From NCBI GenBank assembly GCA_029256185.1, contig JAQSYI010000014.1, forward strand, positions 1 to 64,000: 64,000 bases of DNA, read 5' to 3'. Both the position numbers and the translations under genes were made by a program. The notes below the pieces were generated by a model. It searched no databases. It saw nothing but the letters and a program-made list of their open reading frames with translations, and had not been told where the DNA came from. Below are positions 1-8,104 of this stretch, piece after piece (the stretch's first letter is position 1; every line of letters begins with the position of its first letter). The stretch comes from Paenibacillaceae bacterium. Its GTDB lineage: Bacteria; Bacillota; Bacilli; Paenibacillales; NBRC-103111.

Positions 1-36
1 CTATGGGAGCAGTTTGGCGAAGAAGAGTCACCGCTT

Positions 37-202
37 TAGGGCGTATCTGAACCTCTAAGGGGAGGAGATAATTCCCAGATGATCGTTTCTGACCAGGCCC
101 TTTCGGGCAGGCGTACCGGGGTAAGTTAAGCGAAAGTAACGATAGCTCGGGGTGAAAGGGCAGTGAAAAGATGCCCTCAAGCGGGTGTTCAGACACGCCC
201 CA
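37..202 (-). repeat. MITE-like element, copy A (diverged)
   Basis: About 166 bp, in reverse orientation to the other three long copies in this window (3210, 39047, 44896). It begins TAGGGCGTATCTGAA and ends TTCAGACACGCCC, so the terminal inverted repeats are recognisable but mutated, and the final TA is CA. The interior shares the segments GTTACTTTCGCTT and GGTACGCCTG (reverse strand) with the other copies. It has no coding capacity. It lies about 240 bp past the end of the CNNM gene. Confidence 0.8.
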
Positions 203-205
203 GGC

Positions 206-393
206 TGTAACGGACCTGGGCGCCCTTATTCGGTCAAAAACCGGGGGTTTGGAATTGTAACGGACACGAACGCTCTTATTGGACTACTTTGCCCCCATCC
301 GGAGGGATATTGGCCCGGATAAGGTCTTTCCAGTCCGTTAGCCGCGCTAACCCCCGTTTTTCCCCCGATTAGCGTCTCTCAGGTCCGTTGCAA
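206..393. repeat. Long imperfect inverted repeat built from a 50-bp unit
   Basis: A unit starting TGTAACGGAC and ending CTTATT occurs at 206-230 and again at 256-280, exactly 50 bp apart. The same unit then recurs inverted at 319-340 and 368-393. The sequence between them, a run of A then G (231-252), is mirrored by C/T-rich sequence at 342-366. The whole 190 bp could therefore fold into one long hairpin. It sits 3' of the CNNM gene and contains no gene. Function unknown; it could act as a transcript end or a nuclease barrier. Confidence 0.75.
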
Positions 394-444
394 GCCGGGA
401 AGGACCGGCCTCAAGAATGAGGAACGAATTTACGAGACGTTGTA

Positions 445-1788
445 CTACACCTCTCCCTCTCCAAGCCCCGTCTCTTCCTCCATACGAATTACATTAATTC
501 TCAAGATTCTGTACCTTTCCACTTCGGCCACCTCGAAGATAACATGTTCCTTCCTGAATTTCTGGCCGGCAACGGGCATGCCCTCCAACTGCTTAATCAG
601 CCAACCGCCAATGGAGTCCACTTCCTCATCGACCAGTTCAAGATTAAGCATATCCCCCAGATCCTCCAGCAGCACCCGCCCGTCAACAGAAATAAGATGC
701 TCCTTAACCTCCACCATGGGCCGCTCATCCCCATCAAACTCATCGGTAATTTCTCCGACAATCTCTTCCAATATATCCTCGGCTGTCAACAATCCGGCGG
801 TACCGCCGTACTCATCGATAACCACCGCAATCTGGGAATGACGCTTCTGCATCAGCCTCAGCACATGAGACAGCTCCATAGACTCAGGAACAGTCAGAAT
901 AGGCCGGATATAGTCCTCCAGCTCCCTGACCTCATCCGGATCGGAAGTCAATAAGTCCGTAATATGTACAAACCCGATAATACGGTCTTTATCCTCCAGC
1001 GCCACAGGATAGCGGGTGTGCTTGGTCGCATGCACCAGCCTCAGATTCTCGGCAAAAGACACATTCGTATACAGCACATCCATATCCATCCGCGGCAGCA
1101 TGATTTCCCGGGCAATCCTTTCCGAAAAATTAAAAACATTGTCGAACAGCGTCATCTCGTCCTTGTCGATATGGCCGCTCTTGGCGCTTTGATCCATCAG
1201 AATGCGGATTTCCTCCTCGGTATGGGCCGCTTCATGCTCGGATGCCGGCTCAATGCCGAATAGGCTCAACAATTTGTTGGCCGCACCGTTCAACAGCCAG
1301 ATGGCCGGCATAAACAGCTTGTAGAAGAACAGCAGTGGCATAGCCAACCACATGGAGGTCGCCTCCGATTTCTGGATAGCCAGCGACTTGGGGGCAAGCT
1401 CGCCGAGAACAATGTGGAGGAAGGTAATCAAAGCGAAGGCCACGGCGAAAGAAATCGTATGCCCCAGCGTTCCCGAAGGCTCCATCCCGGCCATAACAAG
1501 GATAGGCTCCACAATAAGTTCGGACACGGCAGGCTCCCCCACCCAGCCCAAACCCAGAGAAGCAAGAGTAATCCCCAACTGGGTGGCGGACAGGTATGCA
1601 TCGAGCTTATGCGTGACCTGAAGCGCATGCTGCGCTTTCTTGTTCCCGTTAGTTACAAGTTCTTGCAGGCGGCTGGATCTTACTTTCACCAGTGCAAATT
1701 CGGCAGCGACGAAGAACCCGTTCAAGAATACCAATACCAGCACCAACAGAACATTCCAGATAATTAAGTTCCATTCGAAATGCGACAT
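445..1788 (-). CDS. CNNM/CorC (HlyC) family membrane protein with CBS pair
   Basis: A 447-residue integral membrane protein of the DUF21-CBS-CorC_HlyC architecture, often annotated hemolysin family protein. Members are implicated in Mg2+ or other divalent cation efflux. An N-terminal DUF21 domain with hydrophobic segments at about 8-30, 55-80, 95-125 and 130-150 comes first. A CBS-domain pair follows (about 205-330, with the LPRMDMDVLY motif at its start), then a C-terminal CorC/HlyC domain that contains VDSIGGWL. Start chosen at ATG 1788, 8 nt after AGGAGA, rather than the upstream TTG. It is transcribed alone. The length is usual for the family. The transported ion cannot be told from sequence. 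Confidence 0.92.
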   Translation of the reverse strand: MSHFEWNLIIWNVLLVLVLVFLNGFFVAAEFALVKVRSSRLQELVTNGNKKAQHALQVTHKLDAYLSATQLGITLASLGLGWVGEPAVSELIVEPILVMAGMEPSGTLGHTISFAVAFALITFLHIVLGELAPKSLAIQKSEATSMWLAMPLLFFYKLFMPAIWLLNGAANKLLSLFGIEPASEHEAAHTEEEIRILMDQSAKSGHIDKDEMTLFDNVFNFSERIAREIMLPRMDMDVLYTNVSFAENLRLVHATKHTRYPVALEDKDRIIGFVHITDLLTSDPDEVRELEDYIRPILTVPESMELSHVLRLMQKRHSQIAVVIDEYGGTAGLLTAEDILEEIVGEITDEFDGDERPMVEVKEHLISVDGRVLLEDLGDMLNLELVDEEVDSIGGWLIKQLEGMPVAGQKFRKEHVIFEVAEVERYRILRINVIRMEEETGLGEGEV

Positions 1789-1949
1789 GATCAAGCTCTC
1801 CTTTTTTTACATCCCAAAAAAGTATAAGCGTGGAATGATTGTTCGATTTCCGGGAAAACGCAGGCGTTAAAGCATACCGTCAGGCGTCTGCCCTTGTATG
1901 AGAATGCGCTTGCCGCGAACGGGCAGTGAACCTGTGCGCAGTTTTCTCT

Positions 1950-3077
1950 CTATAGATCGGCTTTCCTTCGGGTAAAATCCGTATCTCTGTAATACATATC
2001 CTTAACCAGCAGATTCGGGCCGCAACAACCGGCGGAAGGACAATGGCAATGGACGGAGCGGGCAAGCGGATGATGAAGCCAGCTGCGGAACACCTCATCA
2101 AGACGGTCCGCTCTTATATTGCCCAGCGCCGGCAAATCGGCAAAGTCGGTTACATGCACATCCCCGCTGAACATGCTGATATTGAGCCGGTTGCGTCCAT
2201 CGGGATCATTGCGCACCGTCACCGCAGGCTCAGCGTTCAACCGCCGGATTAAATCCCGGTCCTCTGGAACCGTGCTGCAGCCAAAGAACGGAAGCGTTCC
2301 GAACAGCATCCACAAGGCAGGATCTCTTGCATCCAGCAGCTTATGAATAGCTTCTCTTAACTGCCCAAGACTAATAACGGGCAAATGCTGGGCGCATGCG
2401 CTGGGATACATGGGATGAATCTCATGACGGCGGCAGCCGATCTCCGCCACCAGTTTATGAATATCTCCCAGCCGGTTATGCGTGCGGTAATTGATCATGG
2501 ACTCCGCGGATATGAACAATCCGCCGCGGCTTAGAGCAGCGGCGTTATTCATCATGCGCTCATACAGCCGCGTTGCAGCCGCAGCACCTGCGGGACGGTC
2601 CGAATTGGCGAAGCCGATAGTATGAAATTGCTCCGCATCCACATAATTATGAGAAATATGCATCACATCCAGATAGGGAGCAATTTCTTCATAACGGGCC
2701 AGATCCAAGGTAATATTGGAATTCAATTGGCTGCGGATCCCCCGCTCCCTGGCATAGCGCAGCAGTGGAATAATGATCCCGCGCACTGTCTCCAGTCTAT
2801 ATGTAGGCTCTCCTCCCGTGATGCTGATCGTTTCCAGATGCTCCACTTCCTCGAGCCTCCTGATCACATCCTGCACCGGCAGCATGGAGCCTTCCTGAAG
2901 TACAAGCCCGTCTCCCACGGCGCAATGCTCGCAGCGCATATTGCACAGGTGGGTTACCGTCAATTCCACACTGGTCAACTGATGTTTGCCGTACCGGGCT
3001 AGTGAGCGCAGCGGGTCCCACGGATCATACGAGGGACTGATCTCACTTTGTTCAAGCTGTTGTTCCGGCTTATCCAT
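1950..3077 (-). CDS. yfkAB: Radical SAM/CxCxxxxC protein, YfkAB type
   Basis: A 375-residue radical SAM enzyme. The SAM-cluster motif is CNMRCEHC near residue 48, followed by the SAM-binding TGGEP. A Cys-rich C-terminus (SVHCHCPSAGCCGPN) matches the CxCxxxxC motif that names the YfkAB family, and would hold a second iron-sulfur cluster. The reaction is not known for the family. The start ATG at 3077 is 8 nt after GGAGGGG; a TTG six bases upstream is badly spaced. It appears monocistronic, with a strong hairpin terminator upstream that ends the previous gene. In B. subtilis the gene was once read as two ORFs; here it is a single frame. Confidence 0.9.
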   Translation of the reverse strand: MDKPEQQLEQSEISPSYDPWDPLRSLARYGKHQLTSVELTVTHLCNMRCEHCAVGDGLVLQEGSMLPVQDVIRRLEEVEHLETISITGGEPTYRLETVRGIIIPLLRYARERGIRSQLNSNITLDLARYEEIAPYLDVMHISHNYVDAEQFHTIGFANSDRPAGAAAATRLYERMMNNAAALSRGGLFISAESMINYRTHNRLGDIHKLVAEIGCRRHEIHPMYPSACAQHLPVISLGQLREAIHKLLDARDPALWMLFGTLPFFGCSTVPEDRDLIRRLNAEPAVTVRNDPDGRNRLNISMFSGDVHVTDFADLPALGNIRADRLDEVFRSWLHHPLARSVHCHCPSAGCCGPNLLVKDMYYRDTDFTRRKADL

Positions 3078-3144
3078 GGCCAATTCCCCTCCTCTTCACG
3101 TGCCGCCCCATGCTTTCTACTCTGCATGCACCGCAGAGCTATTT

Positions 3145-3196
3145 AATAAAATCAGCGACAGTGAACGGATTCACGGTCGCTGATTTTATTTTTTAC
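3145..3196 (-). terminator. Strong intrinsic terminator
   Basis: A perfect 15-bp stem (3145-3159 with 3176-3190), extended by a near-perfect inner stem GTGAA/TTCAC. T-rich sequence follows on both strands, so it may work in both directions. It would end the HD-GYP transcript coming from 3377. The MITE copy B now lies between that stop codon and this terminator. Confidence 0.85.
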
Positions 3197-3209
3197 CCGT
3201 CATTTTGCC

Positions 3210-3373
3210 GGAGCGTGTCTGACAACTCGCTTGCGGGCATCTTTCACCGCCTTTTCGCCCCGGGCTAGCGTTACTTTCGCTTGGGCGTCCCCGGTACGCC
3301 TGCGCAAAAGTGCCTTGCCAGAAACGAAAATTCGGGTATTAGCTGCTCCCCTCGGAGTTTTCAGACACCCCTA
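3210..3373 (+). repeat. MITE-like element, copy B
   Basis: A 164-bp copy. The left end reads GAGCGTGTCTGACAACTCGC and the right end GAGTTTTCAGACACCCCTA, so both terminal inverted repeats carry a few mutations. The interior matches copy C over the CATCTTTCACCGCC, GGTACGCCTGCG and AAGTGCCTTGCC segments. It ends 3 bp short of the stop codon of the HD-GYP gene. It separates that gene from its terminator. Confidence 0.88.
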
Positions 3374-3376
3374 GAA

Positions 3377-4477
3377 TCACATGCTTTCCTCAAATTCATT
3401 CACCGCGCGGATCAGAATATTGAGTCGTTTGGACAGATCTATCTCGTAAGGGACAGGCAAATCCTCCCCGGCTTCATTCTGAAGCACTCTGACCACAGGC
3501 CGGTGAGGATAAGAGGCGTTAAGGTCCACCACGATCCCCGACTCTCCTGTATTCAGAATCACGGTTACCCCCAGGGGATAGATGGCAATCTTGTCCCGGA
3601 ACAGCTCCACCTTGGCCGTATCGAATTTCGTTCCGGCTTCCGTATACAGAATATCCATCACCTGATGCGGCAGCATGGCCGGTCGGTAAACCCGGTGGGT
3701 GGTCATGGCATCATAGGCGTCCACCAGTCCGATCCATCTGGCATACTCATGAATATCCTGCCCCTTCAGCCCTCTGGGATAGCCGCTGCCGTCGAGCCGT
3801 TCGTGATGCTGAAGCGCGCAGTGGGCAGAGAGCAGGGGAATATTCGGCTCATCCTTAAGCATCTGAAATCCGAGCACGGCATGACGCTTCATCTCGTCGA
3901 ACTCTTCGTCTGTCAGCCGAGCCGGCTTCTTCAGAATCTGTCCGTCGATCTTGGTCTTGCCGATATCATGCAGGAGAGCTCCCAACCCCATAGTCATCAG
4001 TTCGTCACGGCTATAACCGCTGGACATTCCCAGCAAGGACGAGTAAATGCACACATTCATGGAATGCTGGAACAAATAATGGTCGGTGATCTGCATAACC
4101 GTCAGCATGATCATAGCATCCTTCTGCTCGCTCAGATCATCAATCAGCATGCCGAGAATCTGCTTGAAATCCTTGCTTAGCAATCCGGTATGAACGGATT
4201 TTTTCTTATTGGAATCCTCCATCAGTCTGCGAAAGTGGGAACGGATAACCTTCGTAGCAGCAAAACGGGTTTTATCGCTCAACAATTCCGGAATCACAAC
4301 ATCGTCTGTCCGCGGATCATTAATATACAGGAAGTCAATTCCGTGATAACTAAGCCGCTCCAAGATTTTCGCCGTCAGCTCCACATGCTCAGCGAGCAGG
4401 ACAAGGCCTTCTTCGTTGAATATTTTCTTACCAAGCCGCATGCCCGGTTTACAGATACTGATGGGTAATAAGCGCAT
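3377..4477 (-). CDS. HD-GYP domain cyclic-di-GMP phosphodiesterase-like protein
   Basis: A 366-residue soluble protein with an unassigned N-terminal part (1-135) and an HD-GYP domain (about 140-310). The metal-binding HDIGK and the HHERLDGSGYPRG signature are both intact, so it should hydrolyse c-di-GMP or a related cyclic dinucleotide. A small beta-rich tail follows. No membrane segment is seen. The start ATG has a modest GAGG site 8 nt upstream. It is paralogous in layout to the HD-GYP gene at 9244, which is on the other strand. Its stop codon is 3 bp from MITE copy B. Confidence 0.92.
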   Translation of the reverse strand: MRLLPISICKPGMRLGKKIFNEEGLVLLAEHVELTAKILERLSYHGIDFLYINDPRTDDVVIPELLSDKTRFAATKVIRSHFRRLMEDSNKKKSVHTGLLSKDFKQILGMLIDDLSEQKDAMIMLTVMQITDHYLFQHSMNVCIYSSLLGMSSGYSRDELMTMGLGALLHDIGKTKIDGQILKKPARLTDEEFDEMKRHAVLGFQMLKDEPNIPLLSAHCALQHHERLDGSGYPRGLKGQDIHEYARWIGLVDAYDAMTTHRVYRPAMLPHQVMDILYTEAGTKFDTAKVELFRDKIAIYPLGVTVILNTGESGIVVDLNASYPHRPVVRVLQNEAGEDLPVPYEIDLSKRLNILIRAVNEFEESM

Positions 4478-4624
4478 CTTGAAGTCCTCGCGTTCCGTTA
4501 GAAATCAGCTACAGAACTAATGTAAATCAAACTCCGGGAAAGAGCAATAGAGTATGCGCACCAGGTAAAATAGCCTAATGCCATCCTTTAATCGTACCCA
4601 TGAAGAACCGCTTCCTTAAAACCG

Positions 4625-5434
4625 TTATTGCTTCAAAACAATGAAATACAAGAATACCGCGGCAGCCAATACGAACCGGTAATAAGAGAATATGGTCAGC
4701 TTCAGCCGTCCGACCAGCTTAATGAAGGTAGCAACCGCCAACAAGGCCACCACAAAAGAAACAACGAACCCGACGAGGAAAAACACCACATCGTCTCCGG
4801 TCATGGTATCGTAGGTCTTAAGCAGCTCATAGCCGGTGACGACGGTCATTATAGGGATGGCCATCAGGAAGGTGAAATCCGCAGCAGCCGCTCTGCTTGT
4901 ACCGGCCAGCATGCCCCCGGCGATTGTAGAGCCGGAACGGGAGAAGCCGGGCCACAGCGACAGGATCTGGGTCATGCCGATAAAAAACGCCTGTCCGTAT
5001 GTAATTTGATCCATCGTCTCTGCGGTAACAGCGGGCTGGCGCTTCTCGGCAATGATCATGAAGATGCCCCCGACTACCAGGCTGATAATAACCGTCTCCG
5101 GCATAAACAACAGCTTGATGTAATCCTTGAAGATATAGCCGAGACCCAACGCCGGAACAATCCCGATGGCAATGTGGATCAGGTTGAGCTTGGGACCTGG
5201 TTGCAGCCGTGATGCCCGGTCCTCTATGCCAAACAACCGCAGCACCCTCCTCCAATACAGCACGACCACCGCCAGAATCGCGCCCAGTTGGATGACCACC
5301 TCGAATGTTTCCGCCTTTTCACCTGTAAAATCCATGGCGTGACCGGCAATAATCATATGGCCGGTGGAGGATACGGGCAAGAACTCGGTTAAGCCCTCAA
5401 TTACTCCAATTATAAATGCGATCCACAGACTCAT
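4625..5434 (-). CDS. uppP: Undecaprenyl-diphosphatase
   Basis: 269 residues, a typical UppP/BacA length. The enzyme dephosphorylates undecaprenyl diphosphate so that the lipid carrier of peptidoglycan synthesis can be reused; it also gives bacitracin tolerance. The two signature motifs are present: EGLTEFLPVSSTGH near residue 13 and PGFSRSGST near residue 163. Seven to eight hydrophobic helices cover the protein. The ATG has a GGGAGGGAG site 6 nt upstream. It appears to be a single-gene unit. Confidence 0.96.
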   Translation of the reverse strand: MSLWIAFIIGVIEGLTEFLPVSSTGHMIIAGHAMDFTGEKAETFEVVIQLGAILAVVVLYWRRVLRLFGIEDRASRLQPGPKLNLIHIAIGIVPALGLGYIFKDYIKLLFMPETVIISLVVGGIFMIIAEKRQPAVTAETMDQITYGQAFFIGMTQILSLWPGFSRSGSTIAGGMLAGTSRAAAADFTFLMAIPIMTVVTGYELLKTYDTMTGDDVVFFLVGFVVSFVVALLAVATFIKLVGRLKLTIFSYYRFVLAAAVFLYFIVLKQ

Positions 5435-5496
5435 CTGAGCTCCCTCCCATTTTCATTTTTATTATCATTGTATAATGGCAAGCAGGGCATGACAAC

Positions 5497-6936
5497 TTAA
5501 CTCTGTTCATAAAACCTGGGATGGAAGCTTTTTTCCAGCGCTGCAGCATCGTTAAGCTCCGCCTCCAGCGTATGACGCAGGAAGCCGGGCAGGAAATAAC
5601 GGGCTTCTCTGCCCTCCTTCAGGCTCAGATAGCCTGTTCCGAAAGTAAACATATCCGCCGTACCCACAAGATAGTCCCGTTTGGGATCAAATTGTTCGCC
5701 TCCCACGCGGATCTCCCTGATTTTGTTGTACGGCTTCCCGGCAGGGTTCCAAATCACCAGGAGGCCGTCGACGCATAATCCGCCCAGATGCTTGCCGCGA
5801 AAGCCATTCCCGAATAACGGCATATGGACAAACTCCTCCAGCAGCGACTCCTCCAGCGCCAGCATGAGATGACTTCCCTGCAACCGGATCAGGCAAGGAT
5901 TCACGGGAGAAGGACACATCTCCAGCAAGGCTCCTCTTGTGACCGCTCCAGGCATAAGACTGGTCAGCAGCTGTCCCGAATTGATCACCCCGATCTCTGC
6001 TCCCGTCTGCTTCCTGATTCCGGCAGCGAGCAGATTGCCCAGGGGGGAATCCCGCTCCCAGTCTATGGGGAGATGCCTTTCAAGCAGAGCAACCCGCTGC
6101 GACATTCCGGCTTCGGCCAGATCCGCATGATCTTGTATAAGGCGCTTAAGGGCAGGATCTTCCCGTTCTTGTTCGGTGCTGTGAATACGTCCTTCGATCC
6201 GGACCAGCTTGCGGGGCTCTCCGGCGAAATAAAGCTCCACCTCCCCCACGTACCGTCCCAGGGAGCCGCAGCAGCAGAGCAGCGCCCCGCCATGCCGCAA
6301 CGGAGGCTCCAGGACATGATGGGTATGGCCGCCCAGAATCAGATCAATGCCCTCCACCTCTTCCGCTAGCCTCTTATCCCACCGGAGTCCCAGATGGGAG
6401 AGCACCACCACGGCATCCACCCGGCCTTTAAGCAGTGCTGCTTCGCGGCGGATCGCCTCATAAGGTTCATCTACCTGCCAGCCCAATAAATTGTAGAAAA
6501 TGCTGTACGCCGCCGTAGCGCCGATAAACCCGATCCTGATCCCGTCTTGCTCCCATATATGGCTTGGCTTCATCCAGCGAGGCGGAGCGCCGGTTGCCTG
6601 CTCCTTCAGGTTGGCGGCAATCACTTCGAAACCGCGGTGCTTGGTGAACAGCTCCTCCAAGCGCTCCCGGGTAAAGGTCAGCCCTTCATTATTGCCCAGG
6701 GTAATGAAGTCATACCCCATCGCTTCCATAATCTCCAGATGGGCTTCCCCGTCGCTTGCCTCTGTAATCGGGTGCATTCTGTCCAGGTGATCACCGCAAT
6801 CGGCAAACAGCACAGGGATGTCCTCATGCCGCCTGCGGAGCCTGGCAACCGTACCGGCGACAAGAGGCATCGTTTGAAAGGAGCTGTGAATGTCATTGGT
6901 ATGCAGCAGCACTATCTTGGCTTCCTGTTGCAGCAT
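5497..6936 (-). CDS. Bifunctional metallophosphatase/5'-nucleotidase (YunD-like)
   Basis: 479 residues with two domains. The N-terminal calcineurin-like phosphoesterase domain shows HTNDIHSSF, DCGDHLD, GNNEG and GGHTHHV, all the usual metal ligands. The C-terminal 5'-nucleotidase domain covers about 290-470. No signal peptide is visible, so it is probably cytoplasmic like B. subtilis YunD, rather than a secreted UshA. The start ATG at 6936 follows GGGGAGG by 6 nt; an in-frame ATG 48 bases upstream has no such site. Substrate not predictable beyond nucleotides or nucleotide sugars. Confidence 0.88.
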   Translation of the reverse strand: MLQQEAKIVLLHTNDIHSSFQTMPLVAGTVARLRRRHEDIPVLFADCGDHLDRMHPITEASDGEAHLEIMEAMGYDFITLGNNEGLTFTRERLEELFTKHRGFEVIAANLKEQATGAPPRWMKPSHIWEQDGIRIGFIGATAAYSIFYNLLGWQVDEPYEAIRREAALLKGRVDAVVVLSHLGLRWDKRLAEEVEGIDLILGGHTHHVLEPPLRHGGALLCCCGSLGRYVGEVELYFAGEPRKLVRIEGRIHSTEQEREDPALKRLIQDHADLAEAGMSQRVALLERHLPIDWERDSPLGNLLAAGIRKQTGAEIGVINSGQLLTSLMPGAVTRGALLEMCPSPVNPCLIRLQGSHLMLALEESLLEEFVHMPLFGNGFRGKHLGGLCVDGLLVIWNPAGKPYNKIREIRVGGEQFDPKRDYLVGTADMFTFGTGYLSLKEGREARYFLPGFLRHTLEAELNDAAALEKSFHPRFYEQS

Positions 6937-7096
6937 GGGCTTCCTCCCCGGCCGGCATAAGCGCGGCTCCTCTATTGGCTTCATTTATGATATAGTTTAT
7001 ATTTAAAGTTATACCTGTGCAAATGCCAGCCGCCAAGTCATGCGTACAATGGCACGCTTTCCGCTATCATTGTCCGCTATAATAATAAGCTTTCCC

Positions 7097-7316
7097 GCTG
7101 CGCCGGTCACGAACTCAAAACCAAGCTTATGCTTCCGATGCAGTTTTTCGCTGCGACAACCGCTGCGCCGGTCACGAACTCAAAACCAAGCTTATGCTTC
7201 CGATGCAGTTTTTCGCTGTGACAACCGCTGCGCCGGTCGCGAACTCAAAACCAAGCTTATGCTTCCGATGCAGTTTTTCGCTGTGACAACCGCTGCGCCG
7301 GTCACGAACTCAAAAC
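7097..7316 (+). repeat. 65-bp tandem repeat in the moaDE leader
   Basis: Units start at 7097, 7162 and 7227 (65 bp each), with a partial fourth at 7292-7316; differences between units are one or two bases. Each full unit holds AAGCTTATGCTTCCGATGCA. The last, partial unit replaces AAAACCAAGCTTATG with AAAACTTTTAGGAGG, which is the ribosome binding site of moaDE. Sixty-five is not a multiple of three, and the array is open in all three frames. The third ATGCTT (7259) is in frame with moaD. The same motif occurs in the sufB and DUF1802 leaders. Confidence 0.92.
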
Positions 7317-7333
7317 TTTTAGGAGGGTTTACC

Positions 7334-8104
7334 ATGAGATTAACCATACGTTTATTTGCCAGTCTTACCGAGAAGATGGGAGGTTCCTCCGTCACGCTGG
7401 AAACCGAGCAGGAGCAGCTTACAGCCGGTGAGCTGAAGGCGCTGCTTGCCAGCCGGTATCCCGAAGCCGCCGGGACAATCAACATCTCTTTCGTGGCCAA
7501 AAACCAGTCCTATGCCAAGCATGAGGATACCGTCAGTTCAACCGACGAATTAGCCCTCATTCCTCCCGTGTCGGGCGGCGCTTCGGCGGCCGCTTCCTGC
7601 CAATCCTTATCCGGCAGTGATGACAGCTCCCCGTCCCTGTACGAGCTGACATTTTCCCCGCTTGACCCGGAGAGCATTGCCGCCAAAGTGGCGGAGAACA
7701 ACAATGGCGCCAATCTGGTCTTCACCGGAACCACCAGGGAATTGACCTGCGGAGACCGCACCCTGTCTCTTCAATATGATGCTTATTATCCGATGGCACA
7801 GGCAACCTTGCAGCAGATCGGCAGAGAAATAGCAGACCGCTGGGAGGGAGCCCGCTGTGCCATTTCCCACCGTCTGGGAGCAGTCGGAATCGGTGAAACC
7901 AGCGTAGTCATCGCGGTTTCCGCACCCCACCGCAATGAATGCTATGAGGCCAGCCGCTATGCGATTGAACGGCTCAAGCAGATCGTCCCGATCTGGAAGC
8001 AGGAGCAGCGGGAATCCGGCAGACAATGGCAGCTTCAGCAGAATGAGAGCTGGGACCCCACTGCCGGCTCTATCGTTCTCACGGAAGATGAGAGCACCCT
8101 ATGA
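7334..8104 (+). CDS. MoaD-MoaE fusion (molybdopterin synthase)
   Basis: 256 residues. Residues 1-82 are a MoaD-like ubiquitin-fold sulfur carrier ending in a diglycine (PPVSGG, 81-82). After a Ser/Ala-rich linker, residues about 105-235 are MoaE, with the catalytic lysines in LKQIVPIWKQ retained. Together they would convert cyclic pyranopterin monophosphate to molybdopterin. The diglycine is internal, so either the chain is cut after Gly82 or thiocarboxylation cannot occur. Fused MoaX of Mycobacterium tuberculosis is, to my memory, cleaved in this way. The start ATG 7334 has AGGAGGG 6 nt upstream. An in-frame ATG at 7259 would add 25 leader residues. It overlaps the next gene by 4 nt. Confidence 0.9.
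   Translation: MRLTIRLFASLTEKMGGSSVTLETEQEQLTAGELKALLASRYPEAAGTINISFVAKNQSYAKHEDTVSSTDELALIPPVSGGASAAASCQSLSGSDDSSPSLYELTFSPLDPESIAAKVAENNNGANLVFTGTTRELTCGDRTLSLQYDAYYPMAQATLQQIGREIADRWEGARCAISHRLGAVGIGETSVVIAVSAPHRNECYEASRYAIERLKQIVPIWKQEQRESGRQWQLQQNESWDPTAGSIVLTEDESTL

Noticed and set aside
7040-7333. Longer N-terminal start for MoaD-MoaE at 7040
   Set aside because: The extra residues are a translation of the 65-bp repeat array in rotating frames; the SD fits only the start at 7334.
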